A stretch of 64,000 nucleotides of DNA, taken from positions 379,145,601-379,209,600 of the forward strand of contig NC_090319.1 in assembly GCF_040869045.1 (NCBI RefSeq). The letters run 5' to 3'. This DNA comes from Eurosta solidaginis (taxonomy: Eukaryota > Arthropoda > Insecta > Diptera > Tephritidae). Positions 12,181 through 26,005 of this stretch are shown piece after piece. Position 1 is the stretch's first letter. Every line of letters starts with the position of its first letter. Below the pieces are notes generated by a model. It did not search any database, was not told the origin of the DNA, and worked only from the letters and a program-made list of their open reading frames with translations. The position numbers were made by a program, and so were the translations under genes.

Positions 12181-13163
12181 AATAACCATATACCAGATAC
12201 AAACGATTGCGAAGATAGTATATTTTACATGTAAAAAGCTCAAAACCTGGAACTTTTAGGGGGCATTATTTCATGCGAACAACTGAAACGTTTGAGTATT
12301 TCAAGTGAGCAACGAACTGTGCTAGTCTTCCACGTGTACAATGAAATGTGATAGCTTTCCACGCGAACACGAATCGTGTCAGTCTTCTATGGGAAATCGA
12401 AACGTGCTTATGAAGATCTACTTCCAGAGGAGTGCTGTAAATAAAGAACATTTTACATGCAGAATATTTGAGTGTATTTATTAAACAGTTTAGCGATAGA
12501 TAGAATTTCTTGAGGCTCGGTACAATGTTATTCGCCGTATTCATGATTTGCTTATTATGACAACAAGTTGATAGTAGACCCACCAACTCTAATCAATAAT
12601 CTTGATGAATCTCAATGCTCTATCATAAAGGAACATGTTCCACTATATTTGGCCTTGTTTAGGAAAATGCCTTTGCAGACATCCTAACCTGCAAAAACCT
12701 TTGGCTTTAAAATTTTACGCTACTTGACTTTTTAGCAAGTTATTTAAATCTGCTCCGTTTTTGCTTTCTGCTTCGCTGACCTTCACAGTTGCACGCAACC
12801 ATTCACCTACACAGATATCTGTTTTTAAACCTTTTTCCAGAATAGTAATCGTCTAAATTTTTTTATGTAAAAATGTGTGCGAAAAAAATTTCTAGGAGGT
12901 TTCCGCTATACGTATTTAAGTAAGCAGATTCATAAAGTCATTTTTGGTGACCTTCTTCTTGCCTTTAAGATTTTATCGATTAAAATCAAAGTTTTCTTTT
13001 CTTTTGGGCCTTTTGAACATTCACTTTGCAATCACCTTTTTTTCTTGGCTGGCTGTTTTAGCAACCATTTGTACTGGTCTAACGTTCATTTATTTGAAAA
13101 TGTTTAATTTCTATGACAAACATTTTTTTAAACTAAGAAGTATGTTGACAGAAAATAAAAATA
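12181..13163. other. non-coding DNA, nothing recognised
   Basis: Sequence between the non-LTR relic and element C. No paired ends or domain found. An AATAAA lies near 12450, but without a supported upstream gene it means little. Confidence 0.5.
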
Positions 13164-16100
13164 ACAAGTAAGGAAGGCTAAGTTCGGGTGTAACCGAACA
13201 TTACATACTCAGTTGAGAGCTGTGGAGACAAAGTAAGGGAAATCACCATGTTGAAAAAGGAACCTAGGGTAACCCTGGAATGTGTTTGTATGACATGTGT
13301 ATCAAATGGAAGGTATTAAAGGCTATTTTAAGAGGAAGCGGGCCATAGATCTATAGATGGACACCATTTAGGGATATCGCCATAAAGGTGGACAAGGGGT
13401 GACCCTAGAATTTATTTTGTACGATGTGAGTATCAAATGAAAGGTGTTAATGAGTATTTTAAATGGGAATGGGCCTTAGTTCTATAGGTGGACGCCTTTT
13501 CGGGATATCGTTATAAAGGTGGACCAGGGGTGACTCTAGAATTTATTTTGTACGATGTGAGTATCAAATGAAAGGTGTTAATGAGTATTTTAAAAGAGCG
13601 TGGGCCTAAGTTCTATAGATGTACGCCTTTTCGAGATATCGCTATAAAGATGGGCCAGGGGTGACTCTAGAATTTGTTTGTACGATGTGAGTATCAAATG
13701 AAAGGTGTTAATGAGTATTTTAAGAGGGCGTGGGCCTTAGTTCTATGTGTGGATGCCTTTTCGAGATATCGCCATAAACGTGGACCAGGGGTGACTCTAG
13801 AATTTGTTTGTACTATATGGGTATCAAATGAAAGGTGTTAATGAATATTTTAAAAGGGAGTGGTCCTAAGTTCTATAGGTGGACGCATTTCGGAATATCG
13901 TTATAAAAGTGGACCTGGGATGACACTAGAATGCGTTTGTACAATATGGGTGTCAAACGAAAAGTGTAATAAGTGTTTTAAAAGGGAGTGGGCCTTTGTT
14001 CTATGGGTGGACGCCTTTTCGGGATATCGCCATAAACGTGGACCAGGGGTGACTCTAGAATGCGTTTGTACAATATGGGTATCAAATGAAAGGTGTTAAT
14101 GAGTATTTTAAAAGGGCGTGGGCCTTAGTTCTATAGGTGGACGCCTTTTCGAGATATCGGCATAAAGGTGGACCGGGGGTGACACTAGAATTTGTTTGTA
14201 CGATATGGGTATCAAATGAAAGGTGTTAATGAGAATTTTGAAAAGGCGTGGGCCTTAGTTCTATAGGTGGACGCCTTTTCGAGATATCGACATAAAGGTG
14301 GACCAGGGGTGACTCTAGAATTTGTTTGTACGATACGGGTATCAAATGAAAGGTGTTAATGAGAATTTTAAAAAGGCGTGGGCCTTAGTTCTATAGGTGG
14401 ACGCCTTTTCGGGATATCGGCATAAAGGTGGACCGGGGGTGACACTAGAATTTATTTTGTACGATGTGAGTATCAAATGAAAGGTGTTAATGAGTATTTT
14501 AAAAGAGCGTGGGCCTAAGTTCTATAGATGTACGCCTTTTCGAGATATCGCTATAAAGATGGGCCAGGGGTGACTCTAGAATTTGTTTGTACGATGTGAG
14601 TATCAAATGAAAGGTGTTAATGAGTATTTTAAGAGGGCGTGGGCCTTAGTTCTATATGTGGATGCCTTTTCGAGATATCGCCATAAACGTGGACCAGGGG
14701 TGACTCTAGAATTTGTTTGTACTATATGGGTATCAAATGAAAGGTGTTAATGAATATTTTAAAAGGGAGTGGTCCTAAGTTCTATAGGTGGACGCATTTC
14801 GGAATATCGTTATAAAAGTGGACCTGGGATGACACTAGAATGCGTTTGTACAATATGGGTGTCAAACGAAAAGTGTAATAAGTGTTTTAAAAGGGAGTGG
14901 GCCTTTGTTCTATGGGTGGACGCCTTTTCGGGATATCGCCATAAACGTGGACCAGGGGTGACTCTAGAATGCGTTTGTACAATATGGGTATCAAATGAAA
15001 GGTGTTAATGAGTATTTTAAAAGGGCGTGGGCCTTAGTTCTATAGGTGGACGCCTTTTCGAGATATCGGCATAAAGGTGGACCGGGGGTGACACTAGAAT
15101 TTGTTTGTACGATATGGGTATCAAATGAAAGGTGTTAATGAGAATTTTAAAAAGGCGTGGGCCTTAGTTCTATAGGTGGACGCCTTTTCGAGATATCGAC
15201 ATAAAGGTGGACCAGGGGTGACTCTAGAATTTGTTTGTACGATATGGGTATCAAATGAAAGGTGTTAATGAATATTTTAAAAGGGAGTGGTCCTAAGTTC
15301 TATAGGTGGACGCCTTTTCGGGATATCGTTATAAAGGTGGACCAGGGGTGACTCTAGAATTTATTTTGTACGATGTGAGTATCAAATGAAAGGTATTAAT
15401 GAGTATTTTAAAAGAGCGTGGGCCTAAGTTCTATAGATGTGCGCCTTTTCGAGATATCGCTATAAAGATGGGCCAGGGGTGACTCTAGAATTTGTTTGTA
15501 CGATGTGAGTATCAAATGAAAGGTGTTAATGAGTATTTTAAGAGGGCGTGGGCCTTAGTTCTATAGGTGGACGCCTTTTCGAGATATCGGCATAAAGGTG
15601 GACCGGGGGTGACACTAGAATTTGTTTGTACGATATGGGTATCAAATGAAAGGTGTTAATGAGAATTTTAAAAAGGCGTGGGCCTTAGTTCTATAGGTGG
15701 ACGCCATTTCGAGATATCGACATAAAGGTGGACCAGGGGTGACTCTAGAATTTGTTTGTACGATATGGGTATCAAATGAAAGGTGTTAATGAATATTTTA
15801 AAAGGGAGTGGTCCTAAGTTCTATAGGTGGACGCATTTCGGAATATCGTTATAAAAGTGGACCTGGGATGACACTAGAATGCGTTTGTACAATATGGGTG
15901 TCAAACGAAAAGTGTAATAAGTGTTTTAAAAGGGAGTGGGCCTTTGTTCTATGGGTGGACGCCTTTTCGGGATATCGCCATAAACGTGGACCAGGGGTGA
16001 CTCTAGAATGCGTTTGTACAATATGGGTATCAAATGAAAGGTGTTAATGAGTATTTTAAAAGGGCGTGGGCCTTAGTTCTATAGGTGGACGCCTTTTCGA

Positions 16101-19100
16101 GATATCGGCATAAAGGTGGACCGGGGGTGACACTAGAATTTGTTTGTACGATATGGGTATCAAATGAAAGGTGTTAATGAGAATTTTGAAAAGGCGTGGG
16201 CCTTAGTTCTATAGGTGGACGCCTTTTCGAGATATCGACATAAAGGTGGACCAGGGGTGACTCTAGAATTTGTTTGTACGATACGGGTATCAAATGAAAG
16301 GTGTTAATGAGAATTTTAAAAAGGCGTGGGCCTTAGTTCTATAGGTGGACGCCTTTTCGGGATATCGGCATAAAGGTGGACCGGGGGTGACACTAGAATT
16401 TGTTTGTACGATATGGGTATCAAATGAAAGGTGTTAATGAGAATTTTAAAAAGGCGTGGGCCTTAGTTCTATAGGTGGACGCCTTTTCGAGATATCGACA
16501 TAAAGGTGGACCAGGGGTGACTCTAGAATTTGTTTGTACGATATGGGTATCAAATGAAAGGTGTTAATGAATATTTTAAAAGGGAGTGGTCCTAAGTTCT
16601 ATAGGTGGACGCCTTTTCGGGATATCGTTATAAAGGTGGACCAGGGGTGACTCTAGAATTTATTTTGTACGATGTGAGTATCAAATGAAAGGTATTAATG
16701 AGTATTTTAAAAGAGCGTGGGCCTAAGTTCTATAGATGTGCGCCTTTTCGAGATATCGCTATAAAGATGGGCCAGGGGTGACTCTAGAATTTGTTTGTAC
16801 GATGTGAGTATCAAATGAAAGGTGTTAATGAGTATTTTAAGAGGGCGTGGGCCTTAGTTCTATATGTGGATGCCTTTTCGAGATATCGCCATAAACGTGG
16901 ACCAGGGGTGACTCTAGAATTTGTTTGTACGATGTGAGTATCAAATGAAAGGTGTTAATGAGTATTTTAAGAGGGCGTGGGCCTTAGTTCTATATGTGGA
17001 TGCCTTTTCGAGATATCGCCATAAACGTGGACCAGGGGTGACTCTAGAATTTGTTTGTACTATATGGGTATCAAATGAAAGGTGTTAATGAATATTTTAA
17101 AAGGGAGTGGTCCTAAGTTCTATAGGTGGACGCATTTCGGAATATCGTTATAAAAGTGGACCTGGGATGACACTAGAATGCGTTTGTACAATATGGGTGT
17201 CAAACGAAAAGTGTAATAAGTGTTTTAAAAGGCAGTGGGCCTTTGTTCTATGGGTGGACGCCTTTTCGGGATATCGCCATAAACGTGGACCAGGGGTGAC
17301 TCTAGAATGCGTTTGTACAATATGGGTATCAAATGAAAGGTGTTAATGAGTATTTTAAAAGGGCGTGGGCCTTAGTTCTATAGGTGGACGCCTTTTCGAG
17401 ATATCGGCATAAAGGTGGACCGGGGGTGACACTAGAATTTGTTTGTACGATATGGGTATCAAATGAAAGGTGTTAATGAGAATTTTAAAAAGGCGTGGGC
17501 CTTAGTTCTATAGGTGGACGCCATTTCGAGATATCGACATAAAGGTGGACCAGGGGTGACTCTAGAATTTGTTTGTACGATATGGGTATCAAATGAAAGG
17601 TGTTAATGAATATTTTAAAAGGGAGTGGTCCTAAGTTCTATAGGTGGACGCATTTCGGAATATCGTTATAAAAGTGGACCTGGGATGACACTAGAATGCG
17701 TTTGTACAATATGGGTGTCAAACGAAAAGTGTAATAAGTGTTTTAAAAGGGAGTGGGCCTTTGTTCTATGGGTGGACGCCTTTTCGGGATATCGCCATAA
17801 ACGTGGACCAGGGGTGACTCTAGAATGCGTTTGTACAATATGGGTATCAAATGAAAGGTGTTAATGAGTATTTTAAAAGGGCGTGGGCCTTAGTTCTATA
17901 GGTGGACGCCTTTTCGAGATATCGGCATAAAGGTGGACCGGGGGTGACACTAGAATTTGTTTGTACGATATGGGTATCAAATGAAAGGTGTTAATGAGAA
18001 TTTTAAAAAGGCGTGGGCCTTAGTTCTATAGGTGGACGCCTTTTCGAGATATCGACATAAAGGTGGACCAGGGGTGACTCTAGAATTTGTTTGTACGATA
18101 TGGGTATCAAATGAAAGGTGTTAATGAGAATTTTAAAAAGGCGTGGGCCTTAGTTCTATAGGTGGACGCCTTTTCGGGATATCGGCATAAAGGTGGACCG
18201 GGGGTGACACTAGAATTTATTTTGTACGACGTGAGTATCAAATGAAAGGTGTTAATGAGTATTTTAAAAGAGCGTGGGCCTAAGTTCTATAGATGTACGC
18301 CTTTTCGAGATATCGCTATAAAGATGGGCCAGGGGTGACTCTAGAATTTGTTTGTACGATGTGAGTATCAAATGAAAGGTGTTAATGAGTATTTTAAGAG
18401 GGCGTGGGCCTTAGTTCTATATGTGGATGCCTTTTCGAGATATCGCCATAAACGTGGACCAGGGGTGACTCTAGAATTTGTTTGTACTATATGGGTATCA
18501 AATGAAAGGTGTTAATGAATATTTTAAAAGGGAGTGGTCCTAAGTTCTATAGGTGGACGCATTTCGGAATATCGTTATAAAAGTGGACCTGGGATGACAC
18601 TAGAATGCGTTTGTACAATATGGGTGTCAAACGAAAAGTGTAATAAGTGTTTTAAAAGGGAGTGGGCCTTTGTTCTATAGGTGGACGCCTTTTCGGGATA
18701 TCGCCATAAACGTGGACCAGGGGTGACTCTAGAATGCGTTTGTACAATATGGGTATCAAATGAAAGGTGTTAATGAGTATTTTAAAAGGGCGTGGGCCTT
18801 AGTTCTATAGGTGGACGCCTTTTCGAGATATCGGCATAAAGGTGGACCGGGGGTGACACTAGAATTTGTTTGTACGATATGGGTATCAAATGAAAGGTGT
18901 TAATGAGAATTTTAAAAAGGCGTGGGCCTTAGTTCTATAGGTGGACGCCTTTTCGAGATATCGACATAAAGGTGGACCAGGGGTGACTCTAGAATTTGTT
19001 TGTACGATATGGGTATCAAATGAAAGGTGTTAATGAATATTTTAAAAGGGAGTGGTCCTAAGTTCTATAGGTGGACGCCTTTTCGGGATATCGTTATAAA

Positions 19101-22100
19101 GGTGGACCAGGGGTGACTCTAGAATTTATTTTGTACGATGTGAGTATCAAATGAAAGGTATTAATGAGTATTTTAAAAGAGCGTGGGCCTAAGTTCTATA
19201 GATGTGCGCCTTTTCGAGATATCGCTATAAAGATGGGCCAGGGGTGACTCTAGAATTTGTTTGTACGATGTGAGTATCAAATGAAAGGTGTTAATGAGTA
19301 TTTTAAGAGGGCGTGGGCCTTAGTTCTATATGTGGATGCCTTTTCGAGATATCGCCATAAACGTGGACCAGGGGTGACTCTAGAATTTGTTTGTACGATG
19401 TGAGTATCAAATGAAAGGTGTTAATGAGTATTTTAAGAGGGCGTGGGCCTTAGTTCTATATGTGGATGCATTTTCGAGATATCGCCATAAGCGTGGACCA
19501 GGGGTGACTCTAGAATTTGTTTGTACTATATGGGTATCAAATGAAAGGTGTTAATGAATATTTTAAAAGGGAGTGGTCCTAAGTTCTATAGGTGGACGCA
19601 TTTCGGAATATCGTTATAAAAGTGGACCTGGGATGACACTAGAATGCGTTTGTACAATATGGGTGTCAAACGAAAAGTGTAATAAGTGTTTTAAAAGGGA
19701 GTGGGCCTTTGTTCTATGGGTGGACGCCTTTTCGGGATATCGCCATAAACGTGGACCAGGGGTGACTCTAGAATGCGTTTGTACAATATGGGTATCAAAT
19801 GAAAGGTGTTAATGAGTATTTTAAAAGGGCGTGGGCCTTAGTTCTATAGGTGGACGCCTTTTCGAGATATCGGCATAAAGGTGGACCGGGGGTGACACTA
19901 GAATTTGTTTGTACGATATGGGTATCAAATGAAAGGTGTTAATGAGAATTTTAAAAAGGCGTGGGCCTTAGTTCTATAGGTGGACGCCTTTTCGAGATAT
20001 CGACATAAAGGTGGACCAGGGGTGACTCTAGAATTTGTTTGTACGATATGGGTATCAAATGAAAGGTGTCAATGAGTATTTTAAAAGGGAGTGGGCCTTA
20101 GTTCTATAGGTGGACGCCTTTTCGAGATATCGCCATAAAGGTGGACCGGGGGTGACACTAGAATTTGTTTGTACGATATGGGTATCAAATGAAAGGTGTT
20201 AATGAGTATTTTAAAAGGGCGTGGGTCTTAGTTCTATAGGTGGACGCCTTTTCGAGATATCGCCATAAAGGTGGACCAGGGGTGACTCTAGAATTTGTTT
20301 GTACGATATGGGTATCAAATGAAAGGTGTTAATGAGAATTTTAAAAAGGCGTGGGCCTTAGTTCTATAGGTGGACGCCTTTTCGAGATATCGACATAAAG
20401 GTGGACCAGGGGTGACTCTAGAATTTGTTTGTACGATATGGGTATCAAATGAAAGGTGTTAATGAATATTTTAAAAGGGAGTGGTCCTAAGTTCTATAGG
20501 TGGACGCCTTTTCGGGATATCGTTATAAAGGTGGACCAGGGGTGACTCTAGAATTTATTTTGTACGATGTGAGTATCAAATGAAAGGTATTAATGAGTAT
20601 TTTAAAAGAGCGTGGGCCTAAGTTCTATAGATGTGCGCCTTTTCGAGATATCGCTATAAAGATGGGCCAGGGGTGACTCTAGAATTTGTTTGTACGATGT
20701 GAGTATCAAATGAAAGGTGTTAATGAGTATTTTAAGAGGGCGTGGGCCTTAGTTCTATATGTGGATGCCTTTTCGAGATATCGCCATAAACGTGGACCAG
20801 GGGTGACTCTAGAATTTGTTTGTACGATATGGGTATCAAATGAAAGGTGTCAATGAGTATTTTAAAAGGGCGTGGGTCTTAGTTCTATAGGTGGACGCCT
20901 TTTCGAGATATCGCCATAAAGGTGGACCGGGGGTGACACTAGAATTTGTTTGTACGATATGGGTATCAAATGAAAGGTGTCAATGAGTATTTTAAAAGGG
21001 CGTGGGTCTTAGTTCTATAGGTGGACGCCTTTTCGAGATATCGGCATAAAGGTGGACCGGGGGTGACACTAGAATTTGTTTGTACGATATGGGTATCAAA
21101 TGAAAGGTGTTAATGAGAATTTTAAAAAGGCGTGGGCCTTAGTTCTATAGGTGGACGCCTTTTCGAGATATCGACATAAAGGTGGACCAGGGGTGACTCT
21201 AGAATTTGTTTGTACGATTTGGGTATCAAATGAAAGGTGTTAATGAATATTTTAAAAGGGAGTGGTCCTAAGTTCTATAGGTGGACGCATTTCGGAATAT
21301 CGTTATAAAAGTGGACCTGGGATGACACTAGAATGCGTTTGTACAATATGGGTGTCAAACGAAAAGTGTAATAAGTGTTTTAAAAGGGAGTGGGCCTTTG
21401 TTCTATGGGTGGACGCCTTTTCGGGATATCGCCATAAACGTGGACCAGGGGTGACTCTAGAATGCGTTTGTACAATATGGGTATCAAATGAAAGGTGTTA
21501 ATGAGTATTTTAAAAGGGCGTGGGCCTTAGTTCTATAGGTGGACGCCTTTTCGAGATATCGCCATAAAGGTGGACCGGGGGTGACACTAGAATTTGTTTG
21601 TACGATATGGGTATCAAATGAAAGGTGTTAATGAGAATTTTAAAAAGGCGTGGGCCTTAGTTCTATAGGTGGACGCCTTTTCGAGATATCGACATAAAGG
21701 TGGACCAGGGGTGACTCTAGAATTTGTTTGTACGATATGGGTATCAAATGAAAGGTGTCAATGAGTATTTTAAAAGGGAGTGGGTCTTAGTTCTATAGGT
21801 GGACGCCTTTTCGAGACATCGCCATAAAGGTGGACCAGGGGTGACTCTAGAATTTGTTTGTACAATAAGGGTATCAAATGAAAGGTGTCAATGTGTATTT
21901 TAAAAGGGAGTGGGCCTTAGTTCTATAGGTGGACGCCTTTTCGAGACATGGCCATAAAGGTGGACCAGGGGTGACACTAAAATTTGTTTGTATGATATGG
22001 GTATCAAATGAAAGGTGCTAATGAGTATTTTAAAAGGGAGTGGGCATTAGTTCTATAGGTGGATGCCGTTTCGAGATATCGCCACAAAGGTAGACCAGGG

Positions 22101-25100
22101 GTGACTCTAGAATTTGTTTGTACGATATGGGTATCACATGAAAGGTGTTAATGAGAATTTTAAAAAGGCGTGGGCCTTAGTTCTATAGGTGGACGCCTTT
22201 TCGAGATATCGACATAAAGGTGGACCAGGGGTGACTCTAGAATTTGTTTGTACGATATGGGTATCAAATGAAAGGTGTCAATGAGTATTTTAAAAGGGAG
22301 TGGGTCTTAGTTCTATAGGTGGACGCCTTTTCGAGACATCGCCATAAAGGTGGACCAGGGGTGACACTAAAATTTGTTTGTACGATATGGGTATCAAATG
22401 AAAGGTGCTAATGAGTATTTTAAAAGGGAGTAGGCTTTAGTTCTATAGGTGGATGCCCTTTCGAGATATCGCCATAAAGGTAGACCAGGGGTGACTCTAG
22501 AATTTGTTTGTACGATATGGGTATCAAATGAAAGGTGTTAATGAGAATTTTAAAAAGGCGTGGGCCTTAGTTCTATATGTGGACGCCTTTTCGAGATATC
22601 GCCATAAAGGTGGGCCAGGAGTGACTCTAGAATTTGTTTGTTCGATATGGGTATCAAATGAAAGGTGCTAATGAGTATTTTAAAAGGGAGTGGGCATTAG
22701 TTCTATAGGTGGATGCCCTTTCGAGATATCGCCATAAAGGTGGGCCAGGAGTGACTCTAGAATTTGTTTGTTCGATATGGGTATCAAATGAAAGGTGCTA
22801 ATGAGTATTTTAAAAGGGAGTGGGCATTAGTTCTATAGGTGGATGCCCTTTCGAGATATCGCCATAAAGGTGGGCCAGGAGTGACTCTAGAATTTGTGTG
22901 TTCGATATGGGTATCAAATGAAAGGTGTCAATGAGTATTTTAAAAGGGAGTGGGCCTTAGTTCTAGAGGTGGATGCCCTTTCGAGATATCGCCATAAAGG
23001 TGGGCCAGGAGTGACTCTAGAATTTGTTTGTTCGATATGGGTATCAAATGAAAGGTGCTAATGAGTATTTTAAAAGGGATTGGGCCTTAGTTCTATAGGT
23101 GGATGCCCTTTCGAGATATCCCCATAAAGGTGGACCAGGGGTGACTCTAGAATTTTTGTGTACGATATGTGTATCAAATGAAAGGTGTTAATGAGTATTT
23201 TAAAAGGGTGTGGGCCTTAGTTCTATAGGTGGACGCCTTTTCGAGATATCTCCATAAAGGTAGACCAGGGGTGACTCTAGAATTTGTTTGTTCGATATGG
23301 GTATCAAATGAAAGGTGCTAATGAGTATTTTAAAAGGGAGTGGGCCTTAGTTCTATAGGTGGATGCCCTTTCGAGATATCGCCATAAAGGTGGGCCCGGG
23401 GTTAATCTAGAATTTTTGTGTACGATATGGGTATCAAATGAAAGGTGCTAATGAGTATTTTAAAAGGGTGTGGGCCTTAGTTCTATAGGTGGGCGCCTTT
23501 TCGAGATATCGCCATAAAGGTGGACCAGGGGTGACTCTAGAATTTGTTTGTACGACATGGGTATCAAATGAAAGGTGCTATTGAGTATTTTAAAAGGGAG
23601 TGGGCCTTAGTTCTATAGGTGGATGCCCTTTAGAGATATCGCCATTAAGGTGGGCCAGGGGTGACTCTAGAATTTTTGTGTACGATATGAGTATCAAATG
23701 AAAGGTGTTAATGAGTATTTTAAAAGGGTGTGGGCCTTAGTTCTATAGGTGGACGCCTTTTCGAGATATCGCCATAAACGTGGACCAGGGGTGACTCTAG
23801 AATTTGTTTGTACGATGTGAGTATCAAATGAAAGGTGTTAATGAGTATTTTAAAAGAGCGTGGGCCTAAGTTCTATAGATGTACGCCTTTTCGAGATATC
23901 GCCATAAAGGTAGACCAGGGGTGACTCTAGAATTTGTTTGTACGATGTGAGTATCAAATGAAAGGTGTTAATGAGTATTTTAAGAGGGCGTGGGCCTTAG
24001 TTCTATAGGTGGACGCCTTTTCGAGATATCGCCATAAAGGTAGACCAGGGGTGACTCTAGAATTTGTTTGTACGATGTGAGTATCAAATGAAAGGCGTTA
24101 ATGAGTATTTTAAGAGGGCGTGGGCCTTAGTTCTATATGTGGATGCCTTTTCGAGATATCGCCATAAACGTGGACCAGGGGTGACTCTAGAATTTGTTTG
24201 TACGATATGGGTATCAAATTAAAGGTATCAATGAGGGTTTTAAAAGGGAGTGGCCCCTAGTTGTATATGTGAAGGCGTTTTCGAGATATCTACCAAAATG
24301 TGGACCAGGGTGATCCAGAACATCATCTGTCGGGTACCGCTAATTTATTTATATATGTAATACCACGTACAATATTCCTTCCAAGATTCCAAGGGCTTTT
24401 GAATTCGCCCTGCAAAACTTTTTCATTTTCTTCTACTTAATATGGTAGGTGTCACACCCATTTTACCAAGTTTTTTTCTAAAGTTATATTTGGCGTCAAT
24501 AGACCAATACAATTACCATGTTTCATTCCTTTTTTCGTATTTGGTATATAATTATGGCATTTTTTTCATTTTTCGTAATTTTCGATTTCGAAAAAGTGGG
24601 CGTGGTCATAGTCGGATTTCGGCCATTTTTTACACCAATACAAATGAGTTTAGATAAGTACGTGAACTAAGTTTAGTAAAGATATATCGATTTTTGCTCA
24701 AGTTATCGTGTTAACGGCCGATCGGAAAGACAGACGGTCGACTGTGTATAAAAACTGGGCGTGGCTTCAACCGATTTCGCCCATTTTCACAGAAAACAGT
24801 TATCGTCCTAGGAGCTAAGCCTCTACCGAATTTCACAAGGATTGGTTAATTTTTGTTCGACTAATGGCATTAAAAGCATCCTAGACAAATTAAATGAAAA
24901 AGGGCGGAGCCACGCCCATTTTGAAATTTTCTTTTATTTTTGTATTTTGTTGGACCATATCATTACTGGAGTTGAATGTTGGCATAATTTACTTATATGC
25001 TGTAAAGATATTAACTTTTCTTTTAAAATTTGAATTTAAAAAAAAAATTTTTTTAAAAAGTGGGCGTGGTCGTTCTCCGATTTTACTATTGTTTATTAAG

Positions 25101-25651
25101 CAGACATAAAGTAATAGGAGTAACGTTCCTGCCAAATTTTATCATGATATCTTCGACGACTGCCAAATTACAGCTTGCAAAACTTCTAAATTACCTTCAT
25201 TTAAAAGTGGGCGCTGCCACGCCCGTTGTCCAAAATTTTACTAGTTTTCTATTCTGCGTCATAAGCTCAACTCATCTACCAAGTTTCATCTCTTAATGCG
25301 TATTTGGTAATGAATTATCGCACTTTTTCGATTTTTCGAAATTTTCGATATCGAAAGTGGGCGTGGTTATTATCCGATGTCGTTCATTTTAAATAGCGAT
25401 CTGTGATGAGTACCCAGGAACCTGCATACCAAATTTCATCAAGATACCTCAAAATTTACTCAAGTTATTGTGTTAACGGACAGACAGACGGACGGACGGA
25501 CGGACGGACATGGCTCAATCGAATTTTTTTTCGATACTGATGATTTTGATATATGGAAGTCTATATCTATCTCGATTCCTTTATACCTGTACAACCAACC
25601 GTTATGCAATCAAAGTTAATATACTCTGTGAGCTCTGCTCAACTGAGTATA
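13164..25651 (+). mobile_element. giant family 1 element, copy C (12.5 kb)
   Basis: The element has intact family 1 termini. The 5' ACAAGTAAGG with the GTTCGG/CCGAAC hairpin is at 13164-13210, and the 3' TATACTC...GAGTATA fold ends at 25651. Between them are a satellite array of about 11 kb (13270-24315) and the standard 1.3-kb right half (24316-25651), with GGGC boxes at 24598, 24757, 24902, 25062, 25210 and 25359. No protein is encoded; the recurrent 79-codon frames are satellite read-through. The array lies within one element's ends, so it is most simply an expanded internal repeat. Collapse or expansion during assembly cannot be excluded. Confidence 0.85.
13270..24315 (+). repeat. ~85-copy satellite array of 130-bp monomers with higher-order units
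   Basis: Monomers repeat every 130 bp with 1-2 bp indel variants (CGCATTTCGG versus CGCCTTTTCGG; TTTATTTTG versus TTTGTTTG). A diagnostic double monomer begins at 13860, 14769, 15808, 17107, 17625, 18534, 19573 and 21262. The spacings are 909, 1039, 1299, 518, 909, 1039 and 1689 bp, that is 7, 8, 10, 4, 7, 8 and 13 monomers. The block 13860-15807 recurs almost unchanged at 17625-19572. Central monomers are near-identical and edge monomers diverged, as expected from unequal exchange. Confidence 0.93.
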
Positions 25652-25800
25652 AAACAAGCTGATAGGGATTTACATGCCTGGATATCTGGAGTCGGGTTCT
25701 TCGTCTATGTGGAAAAACCCGATCTAGTGTTATTTACTAGGAAATATAAGGTACCTAATTGCACCAAAGGGGGGACATCAGAATTCATTTTAGAGGTATG
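25652..25800 (+). pseudogene. non-LTR reverse transcriptase fragment
   Basis: Directly after element C the plus strand encodes a short piece containing DLVLFTRKYKVP, preceded by an aromatic-rich run. This matches the segment just after the YADD motif in Jockey/R1-type reverse transcriptases, where 'KT..VLFT.K' is conserved. Only about 40 residues are recognisable, and the reading frame runs in from element C by chance. Confidence 0.6.
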
Positions 25801-26005
25801 GTTCCTTCAGCAAAATTTCTTATTTTGATCCCTAGAATACGATTTTCACAGAGCAAGGATCGATTTTTAATCGACCTGCCCTACTATGCATATAATCAGC
25901 TGTTCTTGATGGTCTCTCACGATCACGTGGTCAGTAGCAAGCAAATATTCCCGGAAGTCGCACATTTTTCTCATTTAAGGATTTTATCTGCAAATTTTTA
26001 TTGAT

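Noticed and set aside
12440..12470. Possible LTR or polyadenylation signal
   Set aside because: An AATAAA alone in AT-rich DNA is uninformative, and no second LTR, primer-binding site or gag/pol remnant was found anywhere in the window.
12266..12586. 106-codon minus-strand frame
   Set aside because: No domain, no supporting context. The region also contains stops in all other frames and no repeat partner.
13860..21501. Seven identical or near-identical 79-codon frames
   Set aside because: They are translations of two adjacent satellite monomers, start at GTG rather than ATG, and recur only because the DNA repeats. The eighth instance at 18534 has a stop. Not genes.
13270..24315. CRISPR-like regular array
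   Set aside because: The whole 130-bp unit repeats with no unique spacers, and the context is a eukaryotic transposon.
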